64,000 nt of DNA from Streptomyces ruber (GCF_014648075.1 NZ_BMQK01000009.1:186001-250000); one strand, 5' to 3'. Positions 17,474-26,809 are shown, counted from the first letter of the stretch. The notes: generated by a model from the letters alone, not told the origin. Program-made: numbers and translations.

Positions 17474-18239
17474 GGCCCACGTGGACGTCCATGAGGGCTA
17501 CTGAGGCTTTGCGGGCGATGGAGATGTTGATCGGGCTGCTGTTCCGGGTGAGGGTCGTCCACTCGACGCCGACCCTGTCGAGGGCGTCGGTGAACAACAT
17601 CCGGATGTCGTCCGACTTGTTGGTGAAGAAGTACCGCGGGTACTCGTAGCGCTTGCGCTCACCGCCGATGAGTCGCGTGGTCCAGTTGGTGATGCGGCAA
17701 CCGTCGGAGTGGATCAGTCCGCGGATGAACTCCCAGGGATGGGCATCGACAATTCCTTGCTGCCAGGGCTCGAGGGCGATGCGGCGCTTGTGCTTCTTGC
17801 CAGGTCCGTGTTGCGGGAACAAGCAGGGCCAGTGCTTGCTGTAACAGGTGACGTACTGACAACCCTGGCGCTGTACGCGGAACACCTTGTTGTCCGGGCG
17901 CAGTAGCTGCACGGCGTCTTCGCAGGCCGCGATCAGGCCCGGCCAGGCGTCGGCGCAGGCGATGCGGAGGAAGTACACGCCTCGCTTGAGGGTGCTGATG
18001 CACCCGTCGCCGAGGTACAGGCCCAGAACGTAGGCGTAGGTGGACGGCTCGGCGGGGGACCGGGGCAGGTCGTCGCATCGCTCGCAGGGATTCGCCCGGC
18101 CTGGTTGCGAGGGTTCGACGCGTATCTGCCACGAACGGATCGCCGCCCGGGAGATGCCCGTTTCCTTGCTGACGGAGTTGAGACTGCGGCCTTGAGCCAC
18201 CAGCGCCAATGCTCGCTTGCGCGTGCGCACGTCGTACAT
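17463..18239 (-). CDS. HTH plus LAGLIDADG homing-endonuclease-like protein
   Basis: 258-aa protein. Residues 1-40 form a helix-turn-helix (VAQGRSLNSVSKETGISRAA). Two LAGLIDADG-like helices follow: YVLGLYLGDGC with Asp78 and FIRGLIHSDGC with Asp179, the layout of a monomeric double-motif homing endonuclease, with a CERC pair between HTH and first motif. Base composition is visibly lower in G+C than its neighbours, suggesting transfer. It lies on the same strand as, and 108 nt downstream of, the tRNA gene at 18348-18420. No intron or intein was seen in flanking genes, so it is free-standing. Similar streptomycete proteins are often labelled transcriptional regulators; nuclease activity is unproven. 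Confidence 0.75.
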   Translation of the reverse strand: MYDVRTRKRALALVAQGRSLNSVSKETGISRAAIRSWQIRVEPSQPGRANPCERCDDLPRSPAEPSTYAYVLGLYLGDGCISTLKRGVYFLRIACADAWPGLIAACEDAVQLLRPDNKVFRVQRQGCQYVTCYSKHWPCLFPQHGPGKKHKRRIALEPWQQGIVDAHPWEFIRGLIHSDGCRITNWTTRLIGGERKRYEYPRYFFTNKSDDIRMLFTDALDRVGVEWTTLTRNSSPINISIARKASVALMDVHVGPKH

Positions 18240-18347
18240 GTGGACACTCTGGGGTCAGCGATCGCCGACACGCGCGGGAGATCCGCGAAGTTCGCGAGAA
18301 CGTGGCCGTCCGCTTTTCCCGTCGTAACCATGGAATCGAAGGAAAAG

Positions 18348-18420
18348 TGCCCCGGGTGGGATTCGAACCCACGCTGGCGGTGGTTTGAGCACCGGGCCTC
18401 TACCACTGGGCTACCGGGGC
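18348..18420 (-). tRNA. tRNA with CAA (Leu) anticodon but class-I shape
   Basis: Read on the minus strand from 18420: acceptor GCCCCGG pairs with CCGGGGC, then A73. The anticodon stem is CGGTG/CACCG with loop CTCAAAC, so the anticodon is CAA (codon UUG, Leu). T arm GTGGG-TTCGAAT-CCCAC is perfect. The variable loop is only 5 nt (CCAGC), whereas bacterial tRNA-Leu normally has a long class-II arm. The D stem is weak: GCCC against AGGC gives 3 pairs and a C-A mismatch. CCA is not encoded, as is common in Streptomyces. It could be a functional odd isoacceptor or a tRNA-like gene. Confidence 0.8.
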
Positions 18421-18521
18421 ATCCTTCAAAACGAAGGTTGACGGTCACCCGCCGTGTCACCACCTTACCCCAGCTAGGTAGGCTCTTGGGAGCAGCACCC
18501 TGCCCTGAACAAGGAGCCCAC

Positions 18522-19187
18522 GTGACCACCCCCGAGACGCCCCAGCCCGTCGACGCGCCCGACGACGACAAGTCGCACGTGCCTCCCCTCACCACCCGCG
18601 TCGTCATCGCCGAGGACGAGGCGCTGATCCGTCTCGACCTCAAGGAGATGCTCGAGGAGGAGGGCTACACGGTCGTGGGTGAGGCCGGCGACGGTGAGCA
18701 GGCCGTCGAGCTCGCCCGGGAGCACAAGCCGGACCTGGTCATCCTCGATGTGAAGATGCCGAAGCTGGACGGCATCTCGGCGGCGGAGAAGATCGCCGAG
18801 GAGCGTATCGCCCCGGTGCTGATGCTGACCGCCTTCTCGCAGCGCGACCTGGTGGAGCGGGCCCGGGACGCGGGGGCGATGGCGTACCTCGTGAAGCCGT
18901 TCAGCAAGAGCGACGTGGTGCCGGCGATCGAGATGGCGGTGTCGCGGTTCACGGAGCTGAAGGAGCTGGAGAAGGAGGTCGCGGACCTCTCGCAGCGCCT
19001 GGAGACGCGGAAGCTGGTGGACCGGGCGAAGTCGGTGCTGCAGACGGAGTACGGGCTGACGGAGCCGGCGGCGTTCCGGTGGATCCAGAAGACGTCGATG
19101 GACCGGCGGATGTCGATGCAGCAGGTCGCGGAGGCGGTCATCGAGGACGCCAAGGAGAAGAAGGCGGCCAAGTCGGACAAGGGCTGA
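18522..19187 (+). CDS. pdtaR: ANTAR-domain response regulator (PdtaR-like)
   Basis: 221-aa regulator. Receiver in residues 25-145 with EDE acidic pocket, phospho-acceptor Asp76 in VILDVKMPK and Lys in LVKPFSK. The C-terminal ANTAR RNA-binding domain spans about 160-212 (LQTEYGLTEPAAFRWIQKTS, ending AEAVIEDAK). In mycobacteria PdtaR binds RNA leaders to relieve attenuation after phosphorylation by PdtaS; no kinase gene is adjacent here, as is also true elsewhere. GTG 18522 has AAGGAG 6 nt upstream. Its position between pyk and polA matches M. tuberculosis. Confidence 0.93.
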   Translation: MTTPETPQPVDAPDDDKSHVPPLTTRVVIAEDEALIRLDLKEMLEEEGYTVVGEAGDGEQAVELAREHKPDLVILDVKMPKLDGISAAEKIAEERIAPVLMLTAFSQRDLVERARDAGAMAYLVKPFSKSDVVPAIEMAVSRFTELKELEKEVADLSQRLETRKLVDRAKSVLQTEYGLTEPAAFRWIQKTSMDRRMSMQQVAEAVIEDAKEKKAAKSDKG

Positions 19188-19205
19188 GCGCCTTCCGGTA
19201 CGCAC

Positions 19206-19240
19206 CGAGGCCCGCACCCCTTCCCGGGGTGCGGGCCTCG
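19206..19240. terminator. Bidirectional terminator between pdtaR and livF
   Basis: Perfect 15-bp stem (19206-19220 with 19226-19240) and a 5-nt loop TTCCC between two convergent genes. Confidence 0.9.
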
Positions 19241-19264
19241 TCGTACGCGCGGCGCGGCGCGGGC

Positions 19265-19977
19265 TCAGTCCTCGCCGAGGTACGCCTTCCGTACCGACTC
19301 GTCGTGCAGCAGGTCCTGCCCCGTGCCCGTGAGTACGATCTTGCCGATCTCCATGACGTGCCCGTGGTCGGCGAGCGACAGGGCGGCCTGGGCGTTCTGC
19401 TCGACGAGCAGGATGGTGGTGCCCTGGGACTTCAGCTCGGCGATGGTGGCCATGATCTTCTGCATCATGATCGGCGAGAGGCCCATGGAGGGTTCGTCGA
19501 GCATGAGCAGCTTCGGCTGGGACATCAGCGCGCGGCCCATGGCGAGCATCTGCTGCTCACCACCCGACAACGTACCGGCGGCCTGCTTCCTGCGCTCTCC
19601 GAGGATCGGGAACAGGTCGTAGGCGCGCTGGATGTCCTTCTCGATGCCGGTCCTGTCGCTGCGCAGGAAGGCGCCGAGGCGGAGGTTGTCCTCGATGGTC
19701 ATGCGGGGGAAGATGTGCCGGCCCTCGGGGGAGTGGGCGAGCCCCAGGGAGACGATCTTGTGGGCGGGGGTCTTCTTCAGTGACCTGCCGTCGAACCTGA
19801 TCTGGCCGCCGACGGGCTTCAGCAGGCCCGAGAGGGTGCGCAGTGTGGTGGTCTTGCCGGCGCCGTTGGTGCCGATGAGGGTGACGACCTCGCCGGCGTC
19901 GACCTTGAAGGAGATGCCCTTGACGGCTTCGATCTTGCCGTAGGCGACCCGGAGGTCCTCGACTTCGAGCAGTGCGG

Positions 19978-19981
<4 letters not shown>
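19265..19981 (-). CDS. livF: Branched-chain amino acid ABC transporter ATPase LivF
   Basis: 238-aa nucleotide-binding protein of the high-affinity Leu/Ile/Val importer. Walker A GTNGAGKTT, signature LSGGEQQMLAMGRAL, Walker B LLMLDEPSMGLS, and H-loop residue replaced by VEQN as is typical for LivF. Start overlaps the livG stop by 4 nt (ATGA), so translation is coupled. Last gene of livKHMGF. Confidence 0.95.
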
Positions 19982-20868
<887 letters not shown>

Positions 20869-20873
20869 GGTGG

Positions 20874-22715
20874 TCAGGCCCCTGCCTTGCTGAGGACTGT
20901 GGGTGCTTCCGCCTTTTCCTCGTGGAATTCGAGTTGGCGGCGCCGGTTCGGGATGAGGCCTTCGGGGCGGAAGCGCATGAGGAGGACGAGGGCCACGCCG
21001 AAGGCGAAGAGCTGGAACTCGCCGAGGAACTGGAGTTTCTCGGGGATGAGGTAGAGCAGGGCGGCGCCGACGAGGGGTCCGCTGATGGTCCCCATGCCGC
21101 CGAGGACGACCGCGGCGAGCAGGAAGGCCGAGTTGGGTGGGACGGCGTGGGCGAACTGGTACTGCTCGGGGGTCACGGTGTAGGTGACGTGTGCCTGGAC
21201 GGTGCCGGCGAGGCCGGCGAGGGTGGCGCCGAGGGCGAAGGCGATGAGTTTGACGCGGAAGCCGTTGATGCCCATGGCGAGGGCGGCTGTCTCGTCCTCT
21301 CGGATGGCGATCCAGGCGCGGCCGATGCGGGAGTCGCTGCTGCGCCGGAAGACGATCACCACGACGAGCGTGATGAGGAGCATCAGCAGGAAGTAGTTGG
21401 CGAATCGGCCGATGGTGAAGCCGGCGATGCTGTGTTCCTCGCCGAAGTCGAAGCCGAGGATGCTGAGGTTGGGGATGGAGGGGATGCCCTGGGAGCCGTT
21501 GGTGAGGTCGGGTCCGGAGGTTCCGTCCATGTTGAGGACGGCGATGCGGAAGATCTCGCCGAAGCCGAGGGTGACGATGGCGAGGTAGTCGCCGCGCAGG
21601 CGGAGGGTGGGGGCGCCGATGATGACGCCGAAGACCATGGCGACGGCGGCGCCGACGAGGGCGGAGGCCCAGAACGGCAGGTGGATGTCGAAGGGGGAGA
21701 GGGGGGAGCCGGAGACCATGGCGGCGGCGTAGGCGCCGACGCCGAGGAAGGCGACGTAGCCGAGGTCGAGGAGTCCGGCGAGGCCGACGACGATGTTGAG
21801 GCCGAGGGCGACGGTGGCGAAGATCAGGATGTAGACGCCGATGCTGGCGTACTGGTCGTCGGACTGGGTGAAGGGGAAGGCGGCGGCCGCGACGAAGGCT
21901 CCGACGAGGGTGACGTTGCGGTGTTCGGCGGTGATCGCGGTGAGTCGCTGGACGAGTCCGGCCTTGGCGAGTGCGCCGAAGCCGAAGCCGGTGGTGATGA
22001 GGAAGCCGATGAAGAGTTCGTCGTACTCGGTGCCGATGCCGTAGGTGAAGACGATGAGGCCGATGGCGAGGGCGGCGACGATGACCAGGATTTCGGCGTA
22101 GGCGGGGAGCTTGCGTGCCGGGGTGGGGGTACCTGTGGCGAAGCCGGCCTTGAAGACGCCGAGGGCGGTGCGGGTGTCGTGGCGGAACTTCTCCCAGCCG
22201 GTGTCGTCGGGGTCGGCGGGGTCGGGTGCGGGCCGCTGGTAGGGCAGGGAGAGGGCGCCGAGTGCGGCGGCGAGTCCGGCGGCGGCGACGACGTAGCCGC
22301 CGGGTTCGAGGTTGACGAGGCCGCCGAGGGTGACGCTGATCGCGATGATCGTGTACCAGGCGGTGGCGAAGGTGCCGAGGGCGGCGAGTTTGAGGGCGCT
22401 GTCGGCGCCTGCGGGGGTGAGCCAGCGCAGGCCCTTGACGCCGTAGGAGGCGAGGCCGAAGAGGGTGGTGAGGGCGCCGCCGACGAGGACGAGGACCTGG
22501 AGGCCGCCGGGGTAGCCGTAGACGGTGAGGTCGCCGGGGAATTCGGCGGTCCAGGTCCAGGCGAGGAAGGTGGAGACGACGGCGAGGGCGCCGCCGGCGG
22601 TGGCGAGGGCGCGGCCGATGTGCGGGGGGATGCCGATGAGGCTGTAGGGCTGGTCCGTGGTGTTGGCGCGCGGGGCTTCGGGTGCGGTGGTGTGTGTGGT
22701 GGTCATCGGTGTCAC
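20874..22715 (-). CDS. livM: Branched-chain amino acid ABC transporter permease LivM (long form)
   Basis: 613-aa permease, about twice the length of enterobacterial LivM. The conserved permease domain starts near residue 270 (FATVALGLNIVVGLAGLLDL) and includes the EAA-like loop GIPSIPNLS to RAWIAIREDE. The first 250 residues add several extra hydrophobic helices, as in other streptomycetes. GTG 22715 overlaps the livH stop (GTGA); an ATG 9 nt further in (22706) is an alternative start with better ribosome-binding spacing. Confidence 0.93.
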   Translation of the reverse strand: MTPMTTTHTTAPEAPRANTTDQPYSLIGIPPHIGRALATAGGALAVVSTFLAWTWTAEFPGDLTVYGYPGGLQVLVLVGGALTTLFGLASYGVKGLRWLTPAGADSALKLAALGTFATAWYTIIAISVTLGGLVNLEPGGYVVAAAGLAAALGALSLPYQRPAPDPADPDDTGWEKFRHDTRTALGVFKAGFATGTPTPARKLPAYAEILVIVAALAIGLIVFTYGIGTEYDELFIGFLITTGFGFGALAKAGLVQRLTAITAEHRNVTLVGAFVAAAAFPFTQSDDQYASIGVYILIFATVALGLNIVVGLAGLLDLGYVAFLGVGAYAAAMVSGSPLSPFDIHLPFWASALVGAAVAMVFGVIIGAPTLRLRGDYLAIVTLGFGEIFRIAVLNMDGTSGPDLTNGSQGIPSIPNLSILGFDFGEEHSIAGFTIGRFANYFLLMLLITLVVVIVFRRSSDSRIGRAWIAIREDETAALAMGINGFRVKLIAFALGATLAGLAGTVQAHVTYTVTPEQYQFAHAVPPNSAFLLAAVVLGGMGTISGPLVGAALLYLIPEKLQFLGEFQLFAFGVALVLLMRFRPEGLIPNRRRQLEFHEEKAEAPTVLSKAGA

Positions 22716-23644
22716 GCCCTGTCCGCGACGCGCTCGCCGAGCAGGCCCTGGGGCCTGAAGAGGAGCACGAGGATGAGGAGTACGAAGGCCCAGACGTTGG
22801 CCCAGGACTGGCTGCCGAACTGGTCCATGCCGGGGATGTCGCTGATGTAGGCGGTGGACAGGGCTTCGGCGACGCCGAGGACGAGGCCGCCGAGCATGGC
22901 GCCGTAGATGTTGCCGATGCCGCCGAGGACGGCGGCGGTGAAGGCCTTGAGGCCGAGGATGAAGCCCATGCGGAACTGGACCTCGCCGTACTTGAGGCCG
23001 TAGGCGACGGCTCCGACGGCGGCGAAGGCGGCGCCGAGGGCGAAGGCGACCACGATGATGCGGTCGGTGTTGATGCCCATGAGTTTGGCGGTGTCGGGGT
23101 CCTGGGCGGTGGCCTGCATGCCGCGGCCGGTGCGGGTCTTCATGACGAAGTAGGCCAGGATCGCCATGCTGACGGGGGCGGCGACGATGAGGAAGAGGTC
23201 GCCGGTCTGGATGGTGACGCTGCCGATCTCGAAGGGGCCGCCGTCGATGTGGGGGAAGGTGACGGCGGAGCGGGCGTCGGGGTACCAGGCCCAGACGGCC
23301 TGCTGGAGGGCGAGGGAGAGGCCGATGGCGGTGATGAGGGGGGCGAGGCGTGGTGCTCCGCGCAGGGGGCGGTAGGCGAACCGTTCCGCTCCGATGGCGA
23401 CGAGGACGGCGGCGATGATGCCGCCGAGGATCATCAGGGGGAGCGCTATCACCATGGACGTGCCGTCGGGGAGCACGTAGAGGTAGATGGTGAGGGCGCC
23501 GAAGCCGCCCACCATGAAGATCTCACCGTGGGCGAAGTTGATGAGCTGGACGATGCCATAGACCATCGTGTAGCCGATGGCGACCAGCCCGTACATGGAT
23601 CCCAGTAGCAGGCCGTTGACCAGCTGCTGCGGCAGTTCGTTCAC
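22712..23644 (-). CDS. livH: Branched-chain amino acid ABC transporter permease LivH
   Basis: 310-aa inner-membrane permease with about eight hydrophobic helices. The start QLVNGLLLGSMYGLVAIGYT and the C-terminal FTAAVLGGIGNIYGAMLGG are LivH hallmarks. Full family length. It begins 142 nt after livK, across a stable hairpin, and overlaps livM by 4 nt. Confidence 0.95.
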   Translation of the reverse strand: MNELPQQLVNGLLLGSMYGLVAIGYTMVYGIVQLINFAHGEIFMVGGFGALTIYLYVLPDGTSMVIALPLMILGGIIAAVLVAIGAERFAYRPLRGAPRLAPLITAIGLSLALQQAVWAWYPDARSAVTFPHIDGGPFEIGSVTIQTGDLFLIVAAPVSMAILAYFVMKTRTGRGMQATAQDPDTAKLMGINTDRIIVVAFALGAAFAAVGAVAYGLKYGEVQFRMGFILGLKAFTAAVLGGIGNIYGAMLGGLVLGVAEALSTAYISDIPGMDQFGSQSWANVWAFVLLILVLLFRPQGLLGERVADRA

Positions 23645-23726
23645 CGCATGTCCTCCGAGATTTCGGATAGTCGAGGGATGTGACCGGAAGGGGGGCGTGT
23701 GGGCGGTGGAGCGGTGCTCACGCGAG

Positions 23727-23760
23727 CGCGCGGGGCGCTGATGGTGCGGCGCCCCGCGCG
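23727..23760 (-). terminator. Hairpin between livK and livH
   Basis: Perfect 12-bp stem (23727-23738 with 23749-23760), 10-nt loop, just downstream of livK on the minus strand. Such hairpins stop part of the transcripts so that binding protein exceeds permease. Confidence 0.65.
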
Positions 23761-23786
23761 GCTCGGTGTGCGTGGTGCGGTGTGGG

Positions 23787-25016
23787 TCAGCCGGTGTAGG
23801 TACCGGACTCGACCGGGGCCCACTCGCCGTTCTTGACGGAGTAGACGGTGAGCTGCTTGTTGGTGGTGTCGCCGAACTCGTCGAAGGAGACCTTGCCGGT
23901 CACGCCGTCGAAGGAGACGTTCTGCATGGCCGCGGTGACCTGTTCGCGGGCGTCGTCGGGGAGCTTGCCGTCGTTGTCCTCGACGACCTTCTTGACGGCT
24001 TCGATGATGGCCCAGGCGGAGTCGTAGGAGTAGCCGCCGTAGGCGCTGTACTCCTCCTTGTAGCCCGCCGCCTTGTAGTCGGCGACGAAGTCCTTGGCGG
24101 AGGGGAGGTCCTCGACGGGGGCGCCGACGGAGGTGGCGAGGTCGCCGGTGCCGTCGTTGCCGGCGAGTTCGATGAAGGTCGGGTCGTAGATGCCGTCGCC
24201 GCCGATGAGCGGGATCTTGGCGCCGGAGGCCTTGATCTGCTTGCTGAGCGGGCCGGCCTGCGGGTACTCGCCGCCGTAGTAGACGACGTCGGCGCCGGAG
24301 TTCTTGACCTTGGTGGCGACGGCGGAGAAGTCCTTGGTGTCGGGGTCGATGTGCTCGGTGCCGACGACGTCGCCGCCGAGCTTCTTGAACTCGTCGGTGA
24401 AGGTGGCGGCGAGACCGGCGCCGTAGGTCTTCTTGTCGTCGATGACGAAAACCTTGGTCTTCTTCGCCTTGTTGTAGATGTACTGGGCGGCGAACGGGCC
24501 CTGGATGGCGTCCGTGGTGGCCGTGCGGAAGTAGGACTTGTAGGTGCGGACCTTCTCGGTCTGCCACTTGGGGCCCTGGGTGAGACCGGGGCCGGTGTTT
24601 GCGGGGGAGACCTGGACGAGCTTCGCGTCGTCGAAGACCTTCTGCATGGACTCGCCGACGGAGGAGTTCAGGGGGCCGACGACGCCGAGGACGTCGTCGT
24701 CGGCGACGAACTTGGTGGCGTTCTGCTGGCCGGCGGAGGGCTGTCCCTGGTCGTCGAGGGCCTCGATCTCGAAGGAGATGCCTTCGACGTACTTCTCCTC
24801 GTTGGCGGTCTTGGCGGCGAGGTCCGCGGAGTTCTTGATGCCGAGGCCCATGGCGGACAGGTCGCCGGTCAGCGGGGCGTCGACGCCGATGACGACGGTG
24901 GTGCCACCGCTGGTGTCCGAGCCGCCGCCGTTCTCGTCGCGTGAGCCGCAGGCGGTGAGGGTGAGCGCTCCCGCCGCCAGCGCGGCGGTGATGGCGATGA
25001 GTGAACGTTGACGCAC
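23787..25016 (-). CDS. livK: Branched-chain amino acid-binding lipoprotein LivK
   Basis: 409-aa solute-binding protein of the periplasmic-binding-protein type I fold (Peripla_BP_6). The lipoprotein signal RQRSLIAITAALAAGALTLT ends at the lipobox LTAC (Cys about residue 25), so it is tethered outside the membrane. GTG 25016 is preferred over an upstream in-frame start because AAAGGA lies 7 nt before it and the signal peptide begins there. First gene of the operon. Confidence 0.94.
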   Translation of the reverse strand: MRQRSLIAITAALAAGALTLTACGSRDENGGGSDTSGGTTVVIGVDAPLTGDLSAMGLGIKNSADLAAKTANEEKYVEGISFEIEALDDQGQPSAGQQNATKFVADDDVLGVVGPLNSSVGESMQKVFDDAKLVQVSPANTGPGLTQGPKWQTEKVRTYKSYFRTATTDAIQGPFAAQYIYNKAKKTKVFVIDDKKTYGAGLAATFTDEFKKLGGDVVGTEHIDPDTKDFSAVATKVKNSGADVVYYGGEYPQAGPLSKQIKASGAKIPLIGGDGIYDPTFIELAGNDGTGDLATSVGAPVEDLPSAKDFVADYKAAGYKEEYSAYGGYSYDSAWAIIEAVKKVVEDNDGKLPDDAREQVTAAMQNVSFDGVTGKVSFDEFGDTTNKQLTVYSVKNGEWAPVESGTYTG

Positions 25017-25083
25017 GATCAGTCCTTTCCCTGGCACGGCCCGTCCTGGCGGAAGGGTCCGAGTCATGCGCTGGGCCGAAAAT

Positions 25084-25170
25084 GATTCGAATCCGACGGC
25101 GCGGTGACTGGCCGTGACTCTAAGCGTGTGCAGGGAACGTGGAGGAGAGTCTGACAGAGGCTGTGACTCT
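25084..25170 (-). promoter_or_regulatory. livK upstream region with palindromes
   Basis: GATTCGAATC (25084-25093) is a perfect 10-bp palindrome about 70 nt upstream of livK. A longer imperfect inverted repeat with AGAGTC and GACTCT arms spans 25146-25170. Either could be an operator; no exact -10/-35 pair could be assigned with confidence. Confidence 0.4.
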
Positions 25171-25971
25171 CTTGTTATGACACGACGTAATGCAGAGCGG
25201 TACTCGGTGGGGGGAACGATGGAATTCCGGTTGATTCGCCCGGTCCGAATAGTGAGAACCCGCAGGGTGTGCGGGGGTGAATTCAGCAGTGTCCTGGGGT
25301 TTCGCTGATGACTCTGTGTCGTTGGCGCAGAGGGCTCCGATGGACCTTGAGACGTCCCGTGCGTACCGCTCGCCGAGGATGAAGCTGTGGTTCTGTATTA
25401 CGTGCGCATTACGCAGAGTTACGTCCAGGAAAGGGAGTCCGGCATTCCGTGGCACGTGAGTGCAATCCGTGACATGCATGGTGATCACTGTCCTGTGGCC
25501 GGAACCGGCCTCGGCCGAGAAAGGCGGTCGGGGTGCCGTGGTCAGGGAAATGGCGGAGTACGGCTGTGGAATATCCGTGACGGTGACGGGCGGGCCGGGG
25601 TGAGCGGTGATCTTCACTGCGAAACTGAATTCCCTGGTCGGAGTGGGCGGAGGAAGATATTCCGCTCCCAGGTATGTCACCCGGACGACCTGTGACGGGG
25701 CGATCGCGAGCGGCTCGGGCGCTTCCTCGCGCGTGGTGTGGAGGGAACCGTCGGCGGCGAGGGAGACGGCAGCCGCGGCGCCGGCGAGCACCGCGCGACG
25801 ATGATGTGCATACAGTCCCGCGAGGCGCTCGCGGGACGGCCCCCGCCCGGGCGGTACCCCCCGGCCGGCGTCCCACGCGCGCGTGCCCTCACCCGGCTCG
25901 ACGGGACCGGCCCCGCTCACTGCCCGGCCCTCTCGCCAGGGACGCCCGGCGGACCCACGACCCGCGCACAC
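25120..25971 (-). CDS. Putative exported protein of unknown function
   Basis: 283-aa open frame. A basic segment (YAHHRRAV) followed by LAGAAAAVSLAA looks like a signal or membrane anchor near residue 60-75, and the rest (VVRVTYLGAEYLPPP, SFAVKITAHPGPPVTV) is beta-rich, so an exported protein is likely. It resembles streptomycete proteins annotated as Tat-signal domain proteins, but RR-x-FLK is not seen. The last 70 residues use AT-richer codons and run through the livK upstream palindromes, so the true end may be earlier. Start GTG 25971 is uncertain. Confidence 0.5.
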   Translation of the reverse strand: MCAGRGSAGRPWREGRAVSGAGPVEPGEGTRAWDAGRGVPPGRGPSRERLAGLYAHHRRAVLAGAAAAVSLAADGSLHTTREEAPEPLAIAPSQVVRVTYLGAEYLPPPTPTREFSFAVKITAHPGPPVTVTDIPQPYSAISLTTAPRPPFSAEAGSGHRTVITMHVTDCTHVPRNAGLPFLDVTLRNAHVIQNHSFILGERYARDVSRSIGALCANDTESSAKPQDTAEFTPAHPAGSHYSDRANQPEFHRSPHRVPLCITSCHNKRVTASVRLSSTFPAHA

Positions 25972-26115
25972 GCTTCTCCGCCGGCCGTGACGGGCGGTGA
26001 CGACGGCGCACCGTGGCTCCGCCGACGGCCCGGGAACGCCGCTCCGGGCAGTGAGGCTCCTGCCGTTGCCGTGTCCCCACGCCAGGCGCCCCCGGCCGGA
26101 TGCGGTGCGGCCGGG

Positions 26116-26168
26116 CGGCGCCCCGCAGGGCGCGGGGAACCGCCTGCCCAGCCACGGCGGGCCTGCGG
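26116..26168. repeat. Copy of a Streptomyces intergenic repeat
   Basis: In the 316-nt gap 25972-26287, the stretch containing CCCCGCAGGGCGCGGGGAAC followed by CCCAGCCACGGCGGGCCTGC resembles a short GC-rich element scattered between genes in many streptomycetes (recalled, not searched). CCCCGC/GCGGGG can pair. Apart from this and the terminator at 26236-26265, nothing was recognised in the gap. Confidence 0.5.
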
Positions 26169-26235
26169 ACGGGGTGCCGGGGCACGGAGCGCTCAGTGCG
26201 TGCCGGATGCCGGAGGCAGCGGCCCGGGAGACAGC

Positions 26236-26265
26236 TGTGCCCCCGGACGGAAGTCCGGGGGCACA
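26236..26265 (-). terminator. Intrinsic terminator after the thioesterase gene
   Basis: Perfect 13-bp stem TGTGCCCCCGGAC / GTCCGGGGGCACA with GGAA loop, 22 nt past the stop codon at 26288. Confidence 0.9.
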
Positions 26266-26287
26266 GGGCGGAGCGGGCGAGGAGGCG

Positions 26288-26752
26288 TCAGCCCTCCGCG
26301 CGGGCGTCCCGCAGCATGCAGGTGAGCCGGGCGGTGCACACCCGCCGGTCCTGCTCGTCGCTGATCACGATCTCGTACGTGGCCGTGGAGCGCCCCCGGT
26401 GCAGGGGGGTGGCCACGCCGGTGACCAGGCCGGACCGTGCGGCGCGGTGGTGGGTGCAGTTGAGGTCGACGCCGACGGCGAGCTTGGAGCTGCCGCCGTG
26501 CAGCATGGCGCCGACCGAGCCGAGGGTCTCGGCGAGCACGGCGGACGCGCCGCCGTGCAGGAGCCCGTACGGCTGGGTGTTGCCCTCCACCGGCATGGTG
26601 CCGACGACGCGGTCCGCGGACGCCTCCTTGATCTCCACGCCCATGCGGGTGCCGAGATGTCCGGCGGAGAACAGGGCCACCAGGTCGACGCCGAGCGCGG
26701 CGTACTCGTCGATGACCTCTTGCGGGAACTTCGCGGTGTGCTGCTCGCCCAT
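26288..26752 (-). CDS. PaaI-family hotdog thioesterase
   Basis: 154-aa single hotdog domain. The family motif appears as QPYGLLHGGASAVLAETLGS near residue 60-80 (HGG and the catalytic acidic residue), followed by VGVDLNCTHHRAARSG. These enzymes hydrolyse acyl-CoA thioesters, often aryl-acyl-CoA, in the cytoplasm. It lies 57 nt after the oxidoreductase gene on the same strand and may be co-transcribed. Substrate unknown. Confidence 0.88.
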   Translation of the reverse strand: MGEQHTAKFPQEVIDEYAALGVDLVALFSAGHLGTRMGVEIKEASADRVVGTMPVEGNTQPYGLLHGGASAVLAETLGSVGAMLHGGSSKLAVGVDLNCTHHRAARSGLVTGVATPLHRGRSTATYEIVISDEQDRRVCTARLTCMLRDARAEG

Positions 26753-26809
26753 AAGGCCCGGCTCCGTTCGTCGTCCAGCAGATCGGCTTCCAGTCGGCTG
26801 AGCAAACGC

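Noticed and set aside
17463..18420. Integrated mobile element with an integrase using the tRNA as attachment site
   Set aside because: No integrase, excisionase or duplicated tRNA 3' end was seen near the tRNA; only the LAGLIDADG gene is present.
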